A stretch of DNA of 64,000 nt, taken from NCBI GenBank assembly GCA_965208015.1, contig OZ242308.1, forward strand, positions 372,001 to 436,000, in the 5' to 3' direction. The notes under the pieces are model-generated. The model searched no databases. It was not told the origin of the DNA and was given only the letters and a program-made list of their open reading frames with translations. Of this stretch, positions 56,973 through 64,000 are shown piece after piece. A program made the position numbers and the translations under genes. Within the stretch, counting starts at the first letter, position 1, and the number at the start of each line of letters is the position of its first letter. Source of the stretch: Bin87 sp965208015. GTDB taxonomy: Bacteria > Chloroflexota > Dehalococcoidia > Lucifugimonadales > UBA3495.

Positions 56973-57974
56973 ATGCCCAATCCCACCGTCCATATCATCG
57001 CCACCGGCGGCAGCATCGCCGGCGTCGGCCCCGACCGCATGGACTACACCCTGTACCCCGAGATCGGCGACCACCTGACCATCGAGCAGAACCTGGCCCG
57101 CGTGCCGGAGATCGGCGACAACTTCAACGTCATCGCCGAGGACATGGTCAGCGTCGGCAGCACCGCCATCGGGCCGGCCAACTGGATCGCTCTGGCCGAG
57201 CGCATCCACGCCATCGACCGCGACGAGCCGGACACCGCCGGCATCGTCATCACCCACGGGACCGCAACCCTGGAGGAGACCGCCTACTTCCTTCACCTGA
57301 CCGTCAAAACGGAACTGCCCGTGGTCATCACCGGCGCCATGCGCCCGCCCACGGCCATCAGCACCGACGCCGACCTCAACCTGCTGGACGCCGTGCGCAT
57401 CGCCGCCACGCCGGAGGCCGTCGGCATGGGCGTGCTCACCGTGCTCAACAACGAGATCCACTGCGCCCGCGAGGTCTACAAGGCCAACACCCTGCGCGTG
57501 GAGACTTTCAAGGCCAACGAGCTCGGCTTCCTGGGGTACGCCGACTCCGACCACCGGGTGGTCTTCTACCGTCGCCCCATCCGCAATCACACCACCCAGA
57601 CCCCCTTTCGTGTGGACGGCATGAGCGACCTGCCTCGGGTGGACATCGTGCACGCCTACGCCGGCGCCGACGGGATGCTCATTGACGCGGTGCGCGCCCA
57701 CGGCTCGGCGGGCCTCGTCCTGGCCGGCTTCGGCGCGGGAACTTTCCCGCCGGCGGTGATCTCCGCCGCCGAGGCTGCCGTCGCCGGCGGGATGCCCGTC
57801 GTTCTGGCCAGCCGTTCCATAGCCGGCCGCGTGGTGATGACCCCGCGCAAGGAGGAGCAGGGCTTCATCGTCTCCGACAACCTGATGCCGCAGAAGGCGC
57901 GCATCCTGCTGATGCTGGGATTGACCGTCAGCCAGGACAGGAACGCGCTACAGCAGATGTTTTACGAATACTAA
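56973..57974 (+). CDS. L-asparaginase-like protein lacking the catalytic Asp
   Basis: A 333-residue type I/II asparaginase-like protein. 'IIATGGSIAG' (Thr11), 'THGTATLEETAYFL', 'GAMRPPTAISTDADLNLLDA' and 'NEIHCAREVYKANTLR' (Lys170) are all at the expected places. In characterised enzymes the second motif reads H-G-T-D-T; here the Asp is Ala98. Thr11, Tyr25, Thr97 and Lys170 remain, so the fold and binding pocket are intact but the proton relay is broken. Either a different reaction or a binding role is implied. It starts 9 bases after the nuclease-HEPN stop. Confidence 0.85.
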   Translation: MPNPTVHIIATGGSIAGVGPDRMDYTLYPEIGDHLTIEQNLARVPEIGDNFNVIAEDMVSVGSTAIGPANWIALAERIHAIDRDEPDTAGIVITHGTATLEETAYFLHLTVKTELPVVITGAMRPPTAISTDADLNLLDAVRIAATPEAVGMGVLTVLNNEIHCAREVYKANTLRVETFKANELGFLGYADSDHRVVFYRRPIRNHTTQTPFRVDGMSDLPRVDIVHAYAGADGMLIDAVRAHGSAGLVLAGFGAGTFPPAVISAAEAAVAGGMPVVLASRSIAGRVVMTPRKEEQGFIVSDNLMPQKARILLMLGLTVSQDRNALQQMFYEY

Positions 57975-58130
57975 ACTGCTCGCCGTTCCGCGTCCGTGAT
58001 CAAGGTTCAACCTCGTTCTGGCGGAGGGGCCGACGGGGGTACGTGATCGCCGCGGCGGACGCGAAAGCCGCCCGGTGGTGTAGAATGCCGGCCGCAGGAT
58101 TACGTCTCCCCGGGTGAGGATGCCCACGCC

Positions 58131-58856
58131 ATGACCACCGCCAAACCGGTCGCCGCGGCGACCAGCGCAAAGCCCGCGCGTTTCGTCTTCCCGGATCCGC
58201 CGGAAGACCGGGAAGACAAGATGACCAACTTCAACAAGATGTCCTATACCGGCAACGTCTATCTGCTGGCTGACCATCTGGGCAACCCGGAAACCACCCT
58301 GGTGGCTGGGGAGCACTACATGAGCCCCGAGATCACCCGTGATATGGCCGGGCTGCGCTATCCCGACCTGCTGGTTGCCTTTGACGTGGACCCGGCGGCC
58401 TACTACGCCAGCAACGCCTACGTCATATCGGAGCAGAGGAAGCCGCCGGACTTCGTGTTGGAGATAGCCTCGCGCAGCAGCGGGCGGACGGACACCGGGC
58501 CGAAGCGGCGGGACTACGCGGCGCTGCTAATAACGGAGTACTGGCGGTTCGACGAGACGGAGACGGGGCGGTATCACGGGGCGCGGCTGGCCGGGGACCG
58601 GCTGGTGAACGGGGAATACGAGGCCATCGACATCGAGGAGTTGCCGGACGGCAGTTTGCAGGGATACAGCGCGGTTCTGAACCTGTACTTGCGGTGGGAG
58701 CGCGGAGAGTTGGCGTTCTACGACCCGGCCACGGGCCTGCCGATTGCGTCCCTGCACAGCGAGCGAGAAGCCCGACGGGCCGCCGAAGCCCGCGCCGACG
58801 CGGCCGAAGCCCGGATCCGCGAGCTTGAAGAACAACTGCGTCAACGAGGAGGCTAG
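58131..58856 (+). CDS. Uma2-family (DUF820) endonuclease-like protein
   Basis: A 241-residue protein. The central region 'YPDLLVAFDVD' and 'PPDFVLEIASRSSGRTD' carries the Asp and Glu of the restriction-like nuclease site typical of Uma2. The family is abundant in cyanobacteria and chloroflexi and may come from mobile elements. A 30-residue C-terminal coiled coil ('ARADAAEARIRELEEQLRQ') follows the domain. Start at 58131, with GAGGATG upstream. Confidence 0.85.
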   Translation: MTTAKPVAAATSAKPARFVFPDPPEDREDKMTNFNKMSYTGNVYLLADHLGNPETTLVAGEHYMSPEITRDMAGLRYPDLLVAFDVDPAAYYASNAYVISEQRKPPDFVLEIASRSSGRTDTGPKRRDYAALLITEYWRFDETETGRYHGARLAGDRLVNGEYEAIDIEELPDGSLQGYSAVLNLYLRWERGELAFYDPATGLPIASLHSEREARRAAEARADAAEARIRELEEQLRQRGG

Positions 58857-58989
58857 ATGAACCCAATAAGCGCCTCCTGACGCGCCGGCGAGACCGCGCG
58901 CCGTGCGCCATCGAAAAATTCGCGCCGAGCGATAGATCAAGAATGGCGACATACGCCCACCAAATAACTACCAACGGAGAGAAACTGAC

Positions 58990-61368
58990 ATGAAAAAACG
59001 ACGTATTCTGATCCCGGTCTTCGGGATTGTTGCCGCAGCCGTCCTGGCCGTCGCTGGCGGATGGTTTGCACTGGGCAACGTTGCGGACGCGCAGACGGAT
59101 TTGCCTGCCCCTGCCAACGTGCGAGCGGTTCAGGGGTCCGCTATCGGGCAGGCCGTGGTGTAGTGGGACGCGGTGGACGGCGCAACGGGTTACACCGTCC
59201 GCTGGGTGGACCTGGACGCGGCATGGGCGGCTTATGACGCCGGCGAAAGCTGGACCGGTCTGATCCGGTCCATGCCAGTCACAGCGTCCGGAGACGGCAG
59301 GCACAGTCTGAACATCCCTAACCTGAAAACGAACACAACCCACGGTCACGGGTTCGCAGTCAGGACCGAGCGCGACGGCGCTGTCTCCGGTTGGTCGGAC
59401 TGGGAGATTCTCCGGTTGACGGTGGAAGTGGATTTCGAAGCAGCTGTTGAGATTCTCGCCGCTGCGCTGGCCATTTCCAAGCATGCGAACGCATTGGTGG
59501 GAGAACCACTGCCCACCAGCCAGGCCGACTTCCCCGGATACGAGACTACGGTAACAGACAACGTAGAAGCGTTGAATCTACAGGTGCAATCCTTGTCCGG
59601 CAAGGGCCACGCAGCGAGGGTCCGGCAAATCGAAACCCTGGTGAACCGGCTCGAAGCCAACACGAACCTGATCCGCAGGGACAGGCCCGCGTTGCTCCGC
59701 GCGGTGGTGGCAGAAACAAGAAGCAGGGAAACCTTGACGCAAACCAACAGGGACACGCTGTTTCCGGCTGCCGCCGCCAGCGTGGACAATCAGTTCTACG
59801 ACCTGATGACGAAAGTGGGCAGCGACTCCGCCGGTGCAGGAAATCTCTCCGACGAGGACATTCTTCGCTACTCCCATATGGACAGCCTCGGGGCAAACGT
59901 GACGTTGGGCCATACGCTCCTGCTCGTGGCCAGCCTCATGCAGGATCCCACATTCGTGGCACGCATCCAGGAGAGTTACGACGGGGTCAACAGTCGCGTC
60001 GGCCGAGACATTGAGTACTTGGCAGAACACGGTGGTCCCAACTTGGGATCACAAGTGCTTCCGCACGCCCGGCAATTTGTGGCTGCCGGCAGCGGAAACA
60101 ACAATTACTTTGATCGCCTGGCGAGCCGGCTCGAGTTGGTGGCACAGGAAAACGCACGTATCGCCACAAACGAGAAGATATTGGACCATCTGCTGCACGA
60201 AATCGATCGTTTGGCGGCTGCCGCGCAGGGTCAGCCGGATCCGGGAGAGCTGTCACCGGAAGATCCGGTCAGCCCCGGCTTCACCGACACAGAAGTAAAG
60301 TTCGGCCAGTCGGCCGCTTTGACCGGGCCTGCAAAGGCTCTCGGCCAGGGGATGATGATGGGTATCGATGCGGCATTCAAAGAGGCCAATGCTGACGGCG
60401 GAGTGCACGGCCGCACGCTGAATCTGATACCGAAGGACGATAGCTACGAAACCGACCCGGCGTTTGACAACACCCAGGATCTGATCGAAAAAGATCAGGT
60501 GTTCGCGCTGATCGGCGCCGTTGGTACCCCGACCTCCCGGGCGGCGTTGCCGGTGGCCGAGGAGGCGGAAGTGCCCTTCATCGCCCCGTTCACCGGAGCT
60601 CAGCTCCTGCGCGACGATGACCTGAACCAGGTCCTGAACTTCCGCGCCTCGTATCACCAGGAAACCGAGAGGATGGTGGAGCTGCTGGTGGCGGCCGGCA
60701 AGACCAAGGTGGCGGTACTGTACCAGAACGACTCGTACGGCAACGACGGGCTCACCGGCGTGAAGAACGCGCTGGCGAGCCGGGGCATGGAACCCGTAGC
60801 GTCCTGGTACTACCGGCGCAACACCACAGCCATCAATTCGGCGGCGTTCCGTATCGCGGCAGCCAATCCGGATGCGGTCATCATAATCGGCGGCTATCAG
60901 CCGGCAGCTGCGCTGATCGAGAAGCTGCGCATGAAGATGGAGCCGGACCCGACCTTCATGGCGGTGTCCTTCGTGGGCAGCGACGCGTTGGCGGGCGAAC
61001 TCGGCTCGGATGGGGAAGGCGTTTACGTGACGCAAGTGGTGCCGTTGCCCACCGATACCAGCAGTACGGTTGTGGACAGTTACACCAGCGCATTGACCAC
61101 ATACTATCCCCAGGAGACCCCCGGGTTCATCTCCCTGGAGGGCTACATCGCGGGACGGCTGGCCATCGAGCGACTCGAGGCTTGCGGCGTCAATCTGAGC
61201 CGGGAATGTTTCCTCAAAGTTCTGGGCAGTTCCCAAACGGTCACCATAGACGATCTCACCCTCCAGTTCGGACCTGGCGACAACCAGGGGTCTGATGAGG
61301 TGCATCTGACCGTGATCGGGGCAGACGGCCAACTGAAGCCGGCAGCGAGCATCACGAGCTCGCCATGA
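58990..61368 (+). pseudogene. ABC-type substrate-binding protein with FN3-like domain and in-frame amber codon
   Basis: A 792-codon frame starting at ATG 58990 (GGAGAG before it): a signal peptide ('RILIPVFGIVAAAVLAVAGG'), an FN3-like segment 'PANVRAVQG', then TAG at 59161-59163, and then 'WDAVDGATGYTVRWVDLD' continuing the same FN3 domain. Further on come a long helical region and, from about codon 435 to the end, a complete periplasmic-binding domain of the branched-chain amino acid type ('FGQSAALTGPAKALGQGMM', 'VFALIGAVGTPTSRAALP', 'VAVLYQNDSYGNDG'). The TAG replaces a Ser or similar residue just before Trp. Restart at GTG 59173 would lack the signal. Either a recent mutation, a sequencing error or suppressed stop. 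Confidence 0.75.
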
Positions 61369-61400
61369 CGTGCTGAACACGGAATGGCCTAGCCCAAGCC

Positions 61401-61435
61401 AACTCCCCGCGACGCTAAACAGGTCGCGGGGAGTT
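61401..61435 (+). terminator. Terminator after the substrate-binding protein gene
   Basis: A perfect 13-bp stem (AACTCCCCGCGAC / GTCGCGGGGAGTT) with a 9-base loop, 33 bases after the stop codon, followed by CTTCA. Confidence 0.7.
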
Positions 61436-61492
61436 CTTCATTATGTACAACGGCCGGTATTTGATACGGGACAATCGCGCCATAAACTACGC

Positions 61493-61520
61493 CACCGTCA
61501 CTCCGGCGAAAGCCGGAGTG
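61493..61520. repeat. Dispersed GTCACTCCGGCGAAAG hairpin
   Basis: A perfect 7-bp hairpin CTCCGGC-GAAA-GCCGGAG at 61501-61518, of the same type as the pair at 52261. Confidence 0.6.
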
Positions 61521-61599
61521 CAGAATTATCAACCGAACCACCTAAACTGGAACGCTACCTGCCTCTCTGACTTGATATGATGCCATGTCCGGTAGCCGG

Positions 61600-61605
61600 T
61601 ATAAT
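61600..61605 (+). promoter_or_regulatory. -10 element before the AlbA/ATPase gene
   Basis: TATAAT followed by GCGCCA, 40 bases before the ATG at 61646. The same 12 bases occur at 63437 before the final MFS gene. Confidence 0.4.
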
Positions 61606-61645
61606 GCGCCATTAATCCCGCAAAGCAACCCGGAGCGATGACGAC

Positions 61646-63114
61646 ATGATTGTGGAACGAGACGCCACATACTTGACCGACCTGGTTCACAATCTGCGGC
61701 AGATGCCCCAAGAACTTGAGTGGGTGGAGTTCAAAGTCAATCAGGCTACCGAAGCGCCAACGATTGGGGAGTACATATCGGCTCTGGCCAACGGAGCCGC
61801 ACTCAACGGGGAAGAAGTTGCATACATGCTCTGGGGCATCAAGGATGGCAGCCACGCTATCGTAGGCACGGAATTCAAGCCGGCCACTGCAAAGCAGGGC
61901 AACGAACCATTGGAAAGCTGGTTGCGTCGCGGCTTGACGCCACGAATAGATTTTCGTTTCCACGAAGTTGTGATCGACGAGAAACGGGTAGTGGTGCTGG
62001 AATTGAGCCGACAACGCAACAGCCCGTTGCCATCCAGGGAAGGGAATATATCCGTATTGGCGACGTCAAGACGGAGCTTCGAAACCATCCCGAAAAGGAA
62101 CGTGCTCTGTGGAACCTTTCCGAAAGAGCAAGTTTTGAAGATGGAGTAGCCGCGGAGCGGTTGATTGGTGACGACATCATTGGCAAACTGAATTATGGAG
62201 CGTACTTCAGTCTACTCCAAAAACCAGTACCGGAGAGTCTTGACTCCATCCTATACGAGTTCGAGCAAGATCGTCTGATTGTGCCTTGTGCTGCTGGAGG
62301 TTGGAATATCACCAACCTTGGTGCCATATTATTCGCCAATCAGCTTGGCGATTTTCGACGACTCGAGCGCAAATCCATACGAGTCATTCAGTACCAGGGA
62401 ACCAGCCGAGCCGAATCGGTAGGTGAACGCCAGGGCTCTTGGGGTTACGCGGCCGGCTTTACTAATTTGATCAAATACATCAACGACAGAATATCCAACG
62501 AAACCATCGGGCAAGGGCTGCGCCGGACATTGCCGATGGTCCCTGAGTTAGCGGTCCGGGAACTGGTAGCCAACGCGCTGATTCACCAGGATTTTTCGGT
62601 GACGGGAGCCGGGCCTATGGTTGAGATCTTCGACGCCCGCGTTGAGATTACGAACCCAGGGGCACCGCTGGTGGACACGCAGCGGTTCCTCGGCAGTCCG
62701 CCTAGATCGCGCAACGAAACGCTGGCGTCAATGATGCGTCGCAGTGGCGTATGCGAGGAGCGCGGCAGTGGCATTGAGAAAGCGGTTTTGGCGGTGGAAG
62801 CAGAGTTGTTGCCGGCGCCGCTGTTTGAATCGGACGAGGGGTTCACACGGGCCGTGCTGTTCGCGCACAAGGATTTGTCCGATATGGATCGTGTGGAACG
62901 GGTGCGCGCCTGCTACTTGCACGCCTGCCTGCATTACAAGCTGAACCAGCCGATGAACAATACGTCACTGAGGGAACGGTTTGGCATCGCGAGTGACCAT
63001 GTTGACCGGGCGTCCCGATTGCTTAGAGAGGCTGTAGAAGATGGACTGATCGTCGTCCGAGACCCCGACGTTGGCAATAGGTTCCGCACATATCTGCCAT
63101 TTTGGGCAGCATGA
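61646..63114 (+). pseudogene. AlbA_2 + GHKL-ATPase (RecG-like helicase-related) protein, frameshifted
   Basis: Two frames make one protein of the AlbA_2/ATP-binding family (proteins of the 'schlafen-like' group, usually about 490 residues). Frame 1 gives 'ELEWVEFKVN' and 'LWGIKDGSHAIVG' to 'RVVVLELSR'; frame 2 then gives 'PVAIQGREYIRIGDVKTELR' and the ATPase part with 'LVANALIHQDFSVTGAG' and 'VEITNPGAPLV' to 'VGNRFRTYLPFW'. Restoring one base near 62005-62030 makes a continuous 489-residue frame. The family acts as DNA-binding regulators or defence ATPases. The lesion could be real or an assembly indel. Confidence 0.78.
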
Positions 63115-63117
63115 CTT

Positions 63118-63356
63118 TATTTGCACGCCATTTGCAAAATTCATGAAAACCGTGGGTTTTCCCTCATGGAGCCGTCTTTTCCCTACGGGATAGTCCGTTC
63201 GATTTCTATTTGCACGCCATTTGCAAAATTCATGAAAACCGTGGGTTTCCCTCATGGAGCCGTCTTTTCCCTACGGGATAGTCCGTTCGATTTCTATTTG
63301 CACGCCATTTGCAAAATTCATGAAAACCGTGGGTTTTCCCTCATGGAGCCGTCTTT
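63118..63356. repeat. Tandem repeat, 88-89 bp unit, 2.7 copies
   Basis: Copies start at 63118, 63207 and 63295 (periods 89 and 88). Each holds TTTGCACGCCATTTGCAAA, a GAAAACC-GTGGGTTTTCC hairpin-like stretch, and GGGATAGTCCGTTCG. The copies are nearly identical, with one T lost in copy 2. Between the ATPase gene and the last MFS gene. Confidence 0.9.
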
Positions 63357-63436
63357 GTCGTAACGGTATGGGCCACGCGATTTTGCTCGCGCCTTGGCCG
63401 CAGAAACGAACCAATATGGCACACGTTGGCGTCGTG

Positions 63437-63442
63437 TATAAT
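63437..63442 (+). promoter_or_regulatory. -10 element before the last MFS gene
   Basis: TATAAT followed by GCGCCA, 49 bases before the ATG at 63486. It shares 12 bases with the element at 61600. A -35 element is not evident. Confidence 0.4.
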
Positions 63443-63485
63443 GCGCCAAATCCCGCCCTCGGCCACCTTTTGAGGAGCGCAATAC

Positions 63486-64000
63486 ATGGCACAGGCAGCC
63501 GGCGTCAACCCCTCTCAATCCGCGACGCAGGACGCGCCGCCCCGCACCAAGGGCTCGGTGATGGCTACCACCCTGGTGGGCGCCCACGCCTTCGAGCACC
63601 TGTACGCCCACAGCATCCCGGTCATCATTCTTGCCATCATCACCGAGTTCGAGCTGGGTGCGCTCAGCGTCGGCGCGGTGGTGGCCATCCGCTCCATCTT
63701 CGGCGGCATCACCAGCACCGCCGGCGGCTTCCTGGTTGACCTGTTCCACCACCGGGTGGCCTGGGTCCTGTCCATCAGCACGTTCATGATCGGCCTGGGC
63801 TACCTGCTCATGTCCATCGCGCCGTCCTACGCCCTGATCCTGTGCGCCATCGCCCTGGGTTCCATGGGCAGTGCGTTGTGGCACCCGCCGGCCCTGGGCC
63901 TGCTGGCCCGGCGCTTCCCCGAGCGGCGGGGCCTGTTCATATCCATGCACCGCTCCACCGGCAGCATCGGCGACGTCATCGGGCCGCTGGCTGCCGGCGC
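63486..64000 (+). CDS. MFS transporter, partial (runs off the window)
   Basis: The first 171 codons of a major facilitator. A polar lead of about 20 residues precedes several membrane segments; 'GGFLVDLFHHRVAWVL' after TM2 fits the loop 2-3 motif of the family, and 'GSMGSALWHPPALGLLARRFPERRG' (across about 25 residues) is typical of a transporter group near fosmidomycin-resistance proteins. GAGGAG precedes the ATG. The end is outside the window. Confidence 0.85.
   Translation, partial: MAQAAGVNPSQSATQDAPPRTKGSVMATTLVGAHAFEHLYAHSIPVIILAIITEFELGALSVGAVVAIRSIFGGITSTAGGFLVDLFHHRVAWVLSISTFMIGLGYLLMSIAPSYALILCAIALGSMGSALWHPPALGLLARRFPERRGLFISMHRSTGSIGDVIGPLAAG

Noticed and set aside
25592..61368. 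Reassignment of TAG to a sense codon
   Set aside because: Two otherwise intact genes carry one internal TAG each, but many genes in the window end in TAG (for example the two convergent genes at 35585-35588, the GMC gene at 41625 and the Uma2 gene). A genome-wide change of code is therefore unlikely.
63118..63356. CRISPR array
   Set aside because: The units are 88-89 bases, nearly identical over their full length with no variable spacers, and no cas gene is nearby.

Overview
This window is about 64 kb of GC-rich DNA (roughly 62-65% G+C by eye) with strong G/C third-position bias, dense gene packing and no rRNA. The gene content suits an uncultured Chloroflexota lineage (SAR202- or Dehalococcoidia-like) better than a proteobacterium. 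It has three luciferase-like flavin oxidoreductases, two near-paralogous GMC oxidoreductases, a DUF1800/DUF1501 pair, a Lin0512 protein, and the DUF3090 + SCO1664-like kinase pair known from Actinobacteria and Chloroflexi. It also carries many short palindromic repeats. The assignment is an inference; no marker gene here proves it.

Layout. 1-6.5 kb: a luciferase-like oxidoreductase, a decayed-looking MntA/HepT pair, a hydrolase, a GlcG-like protein, an antitoxin whose VapC partner is fused to an aldo/keto reductase, a STAS protein, and hicB with a broken hicA. 6.6-19.2 kb (all minus): one urea-to-glutamine cluster, read from upstream as urtABCDE (urea ABC importer), glnA, ureABC (urease), ureF, ureG, ureD, then a flavin oxidoreductase and an unknown gene. 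19.6-23.2 kb: amidohydrolase, VOC protein and GMC oxidoreductase, separated by palindromic repeats. 23.6-26.2 kb: a PaeR7I/XhoI-like restriction-modification system, an HNH remnant, an antitoxin pseudogene, and tRNA-Ala. 26.3-36.8 kb: an unknown possible NTPase, a HEPN protein, a histidine kinase with two response regulators, Cu/Zn superoxide dismutase, an isoaspartyl-methyltransferase-like protein with a long C-terminal extension, an LLM oxidoreductase, the DUF3090/SCO1664 pair and a HAD phosphatase. 36.8-39.7 kb: modABC molybdate importer. 39.8-41.5 kb: Lin0512, a Cys-cluster protein, and a vapBC + orphan hicB module. 41.6-48.1 kb: GMC oxidoreductase, DUF1800, a repeat split by a cargo gene, an NHL protein, a small membrane protein and DUF1501. 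48.2-55.6 kb: dCTP deaminase, MetE-like methyltransferase, nitroreductase, enoyl-CoA hydratase, hydrolase, MFS transporter, cyclophilin. 55.7-64 kb: a three-gene module (small ORF, RusA-like nuclease, nuclease-HEPN fusion), an asparaginase-like protein lacking a catalytic Asp, Uma2, a substrate-binding protein with an internal amber codon, a frameshifted AlbA-ATPase gene, an 88-89 bp tandem repeat, and the start of an MFS gene.

How it works together. The urea cluster forms a complete route: import, hydrolysis to ammonia, and capture of ammonia as glutamine. Molybdate import suggests molybdoenzymes elsewhere in the genome. Much of the accessory DNA consists of toxin-antitoxin or nuclease genes, and an unusual share of them are broken, fused or lack catalytic residues. 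The strongest candidates for new biology are the double degenerate nucleotidyltransferase with a Tyr-less HepT, the RusA + nuclease-HEPN module, the PIN-aldo/keto reductase fusion, and the palindromic repeat that carries a gene between its arms. Single-base lesions could also be assembly errors, so they need read-level checks.
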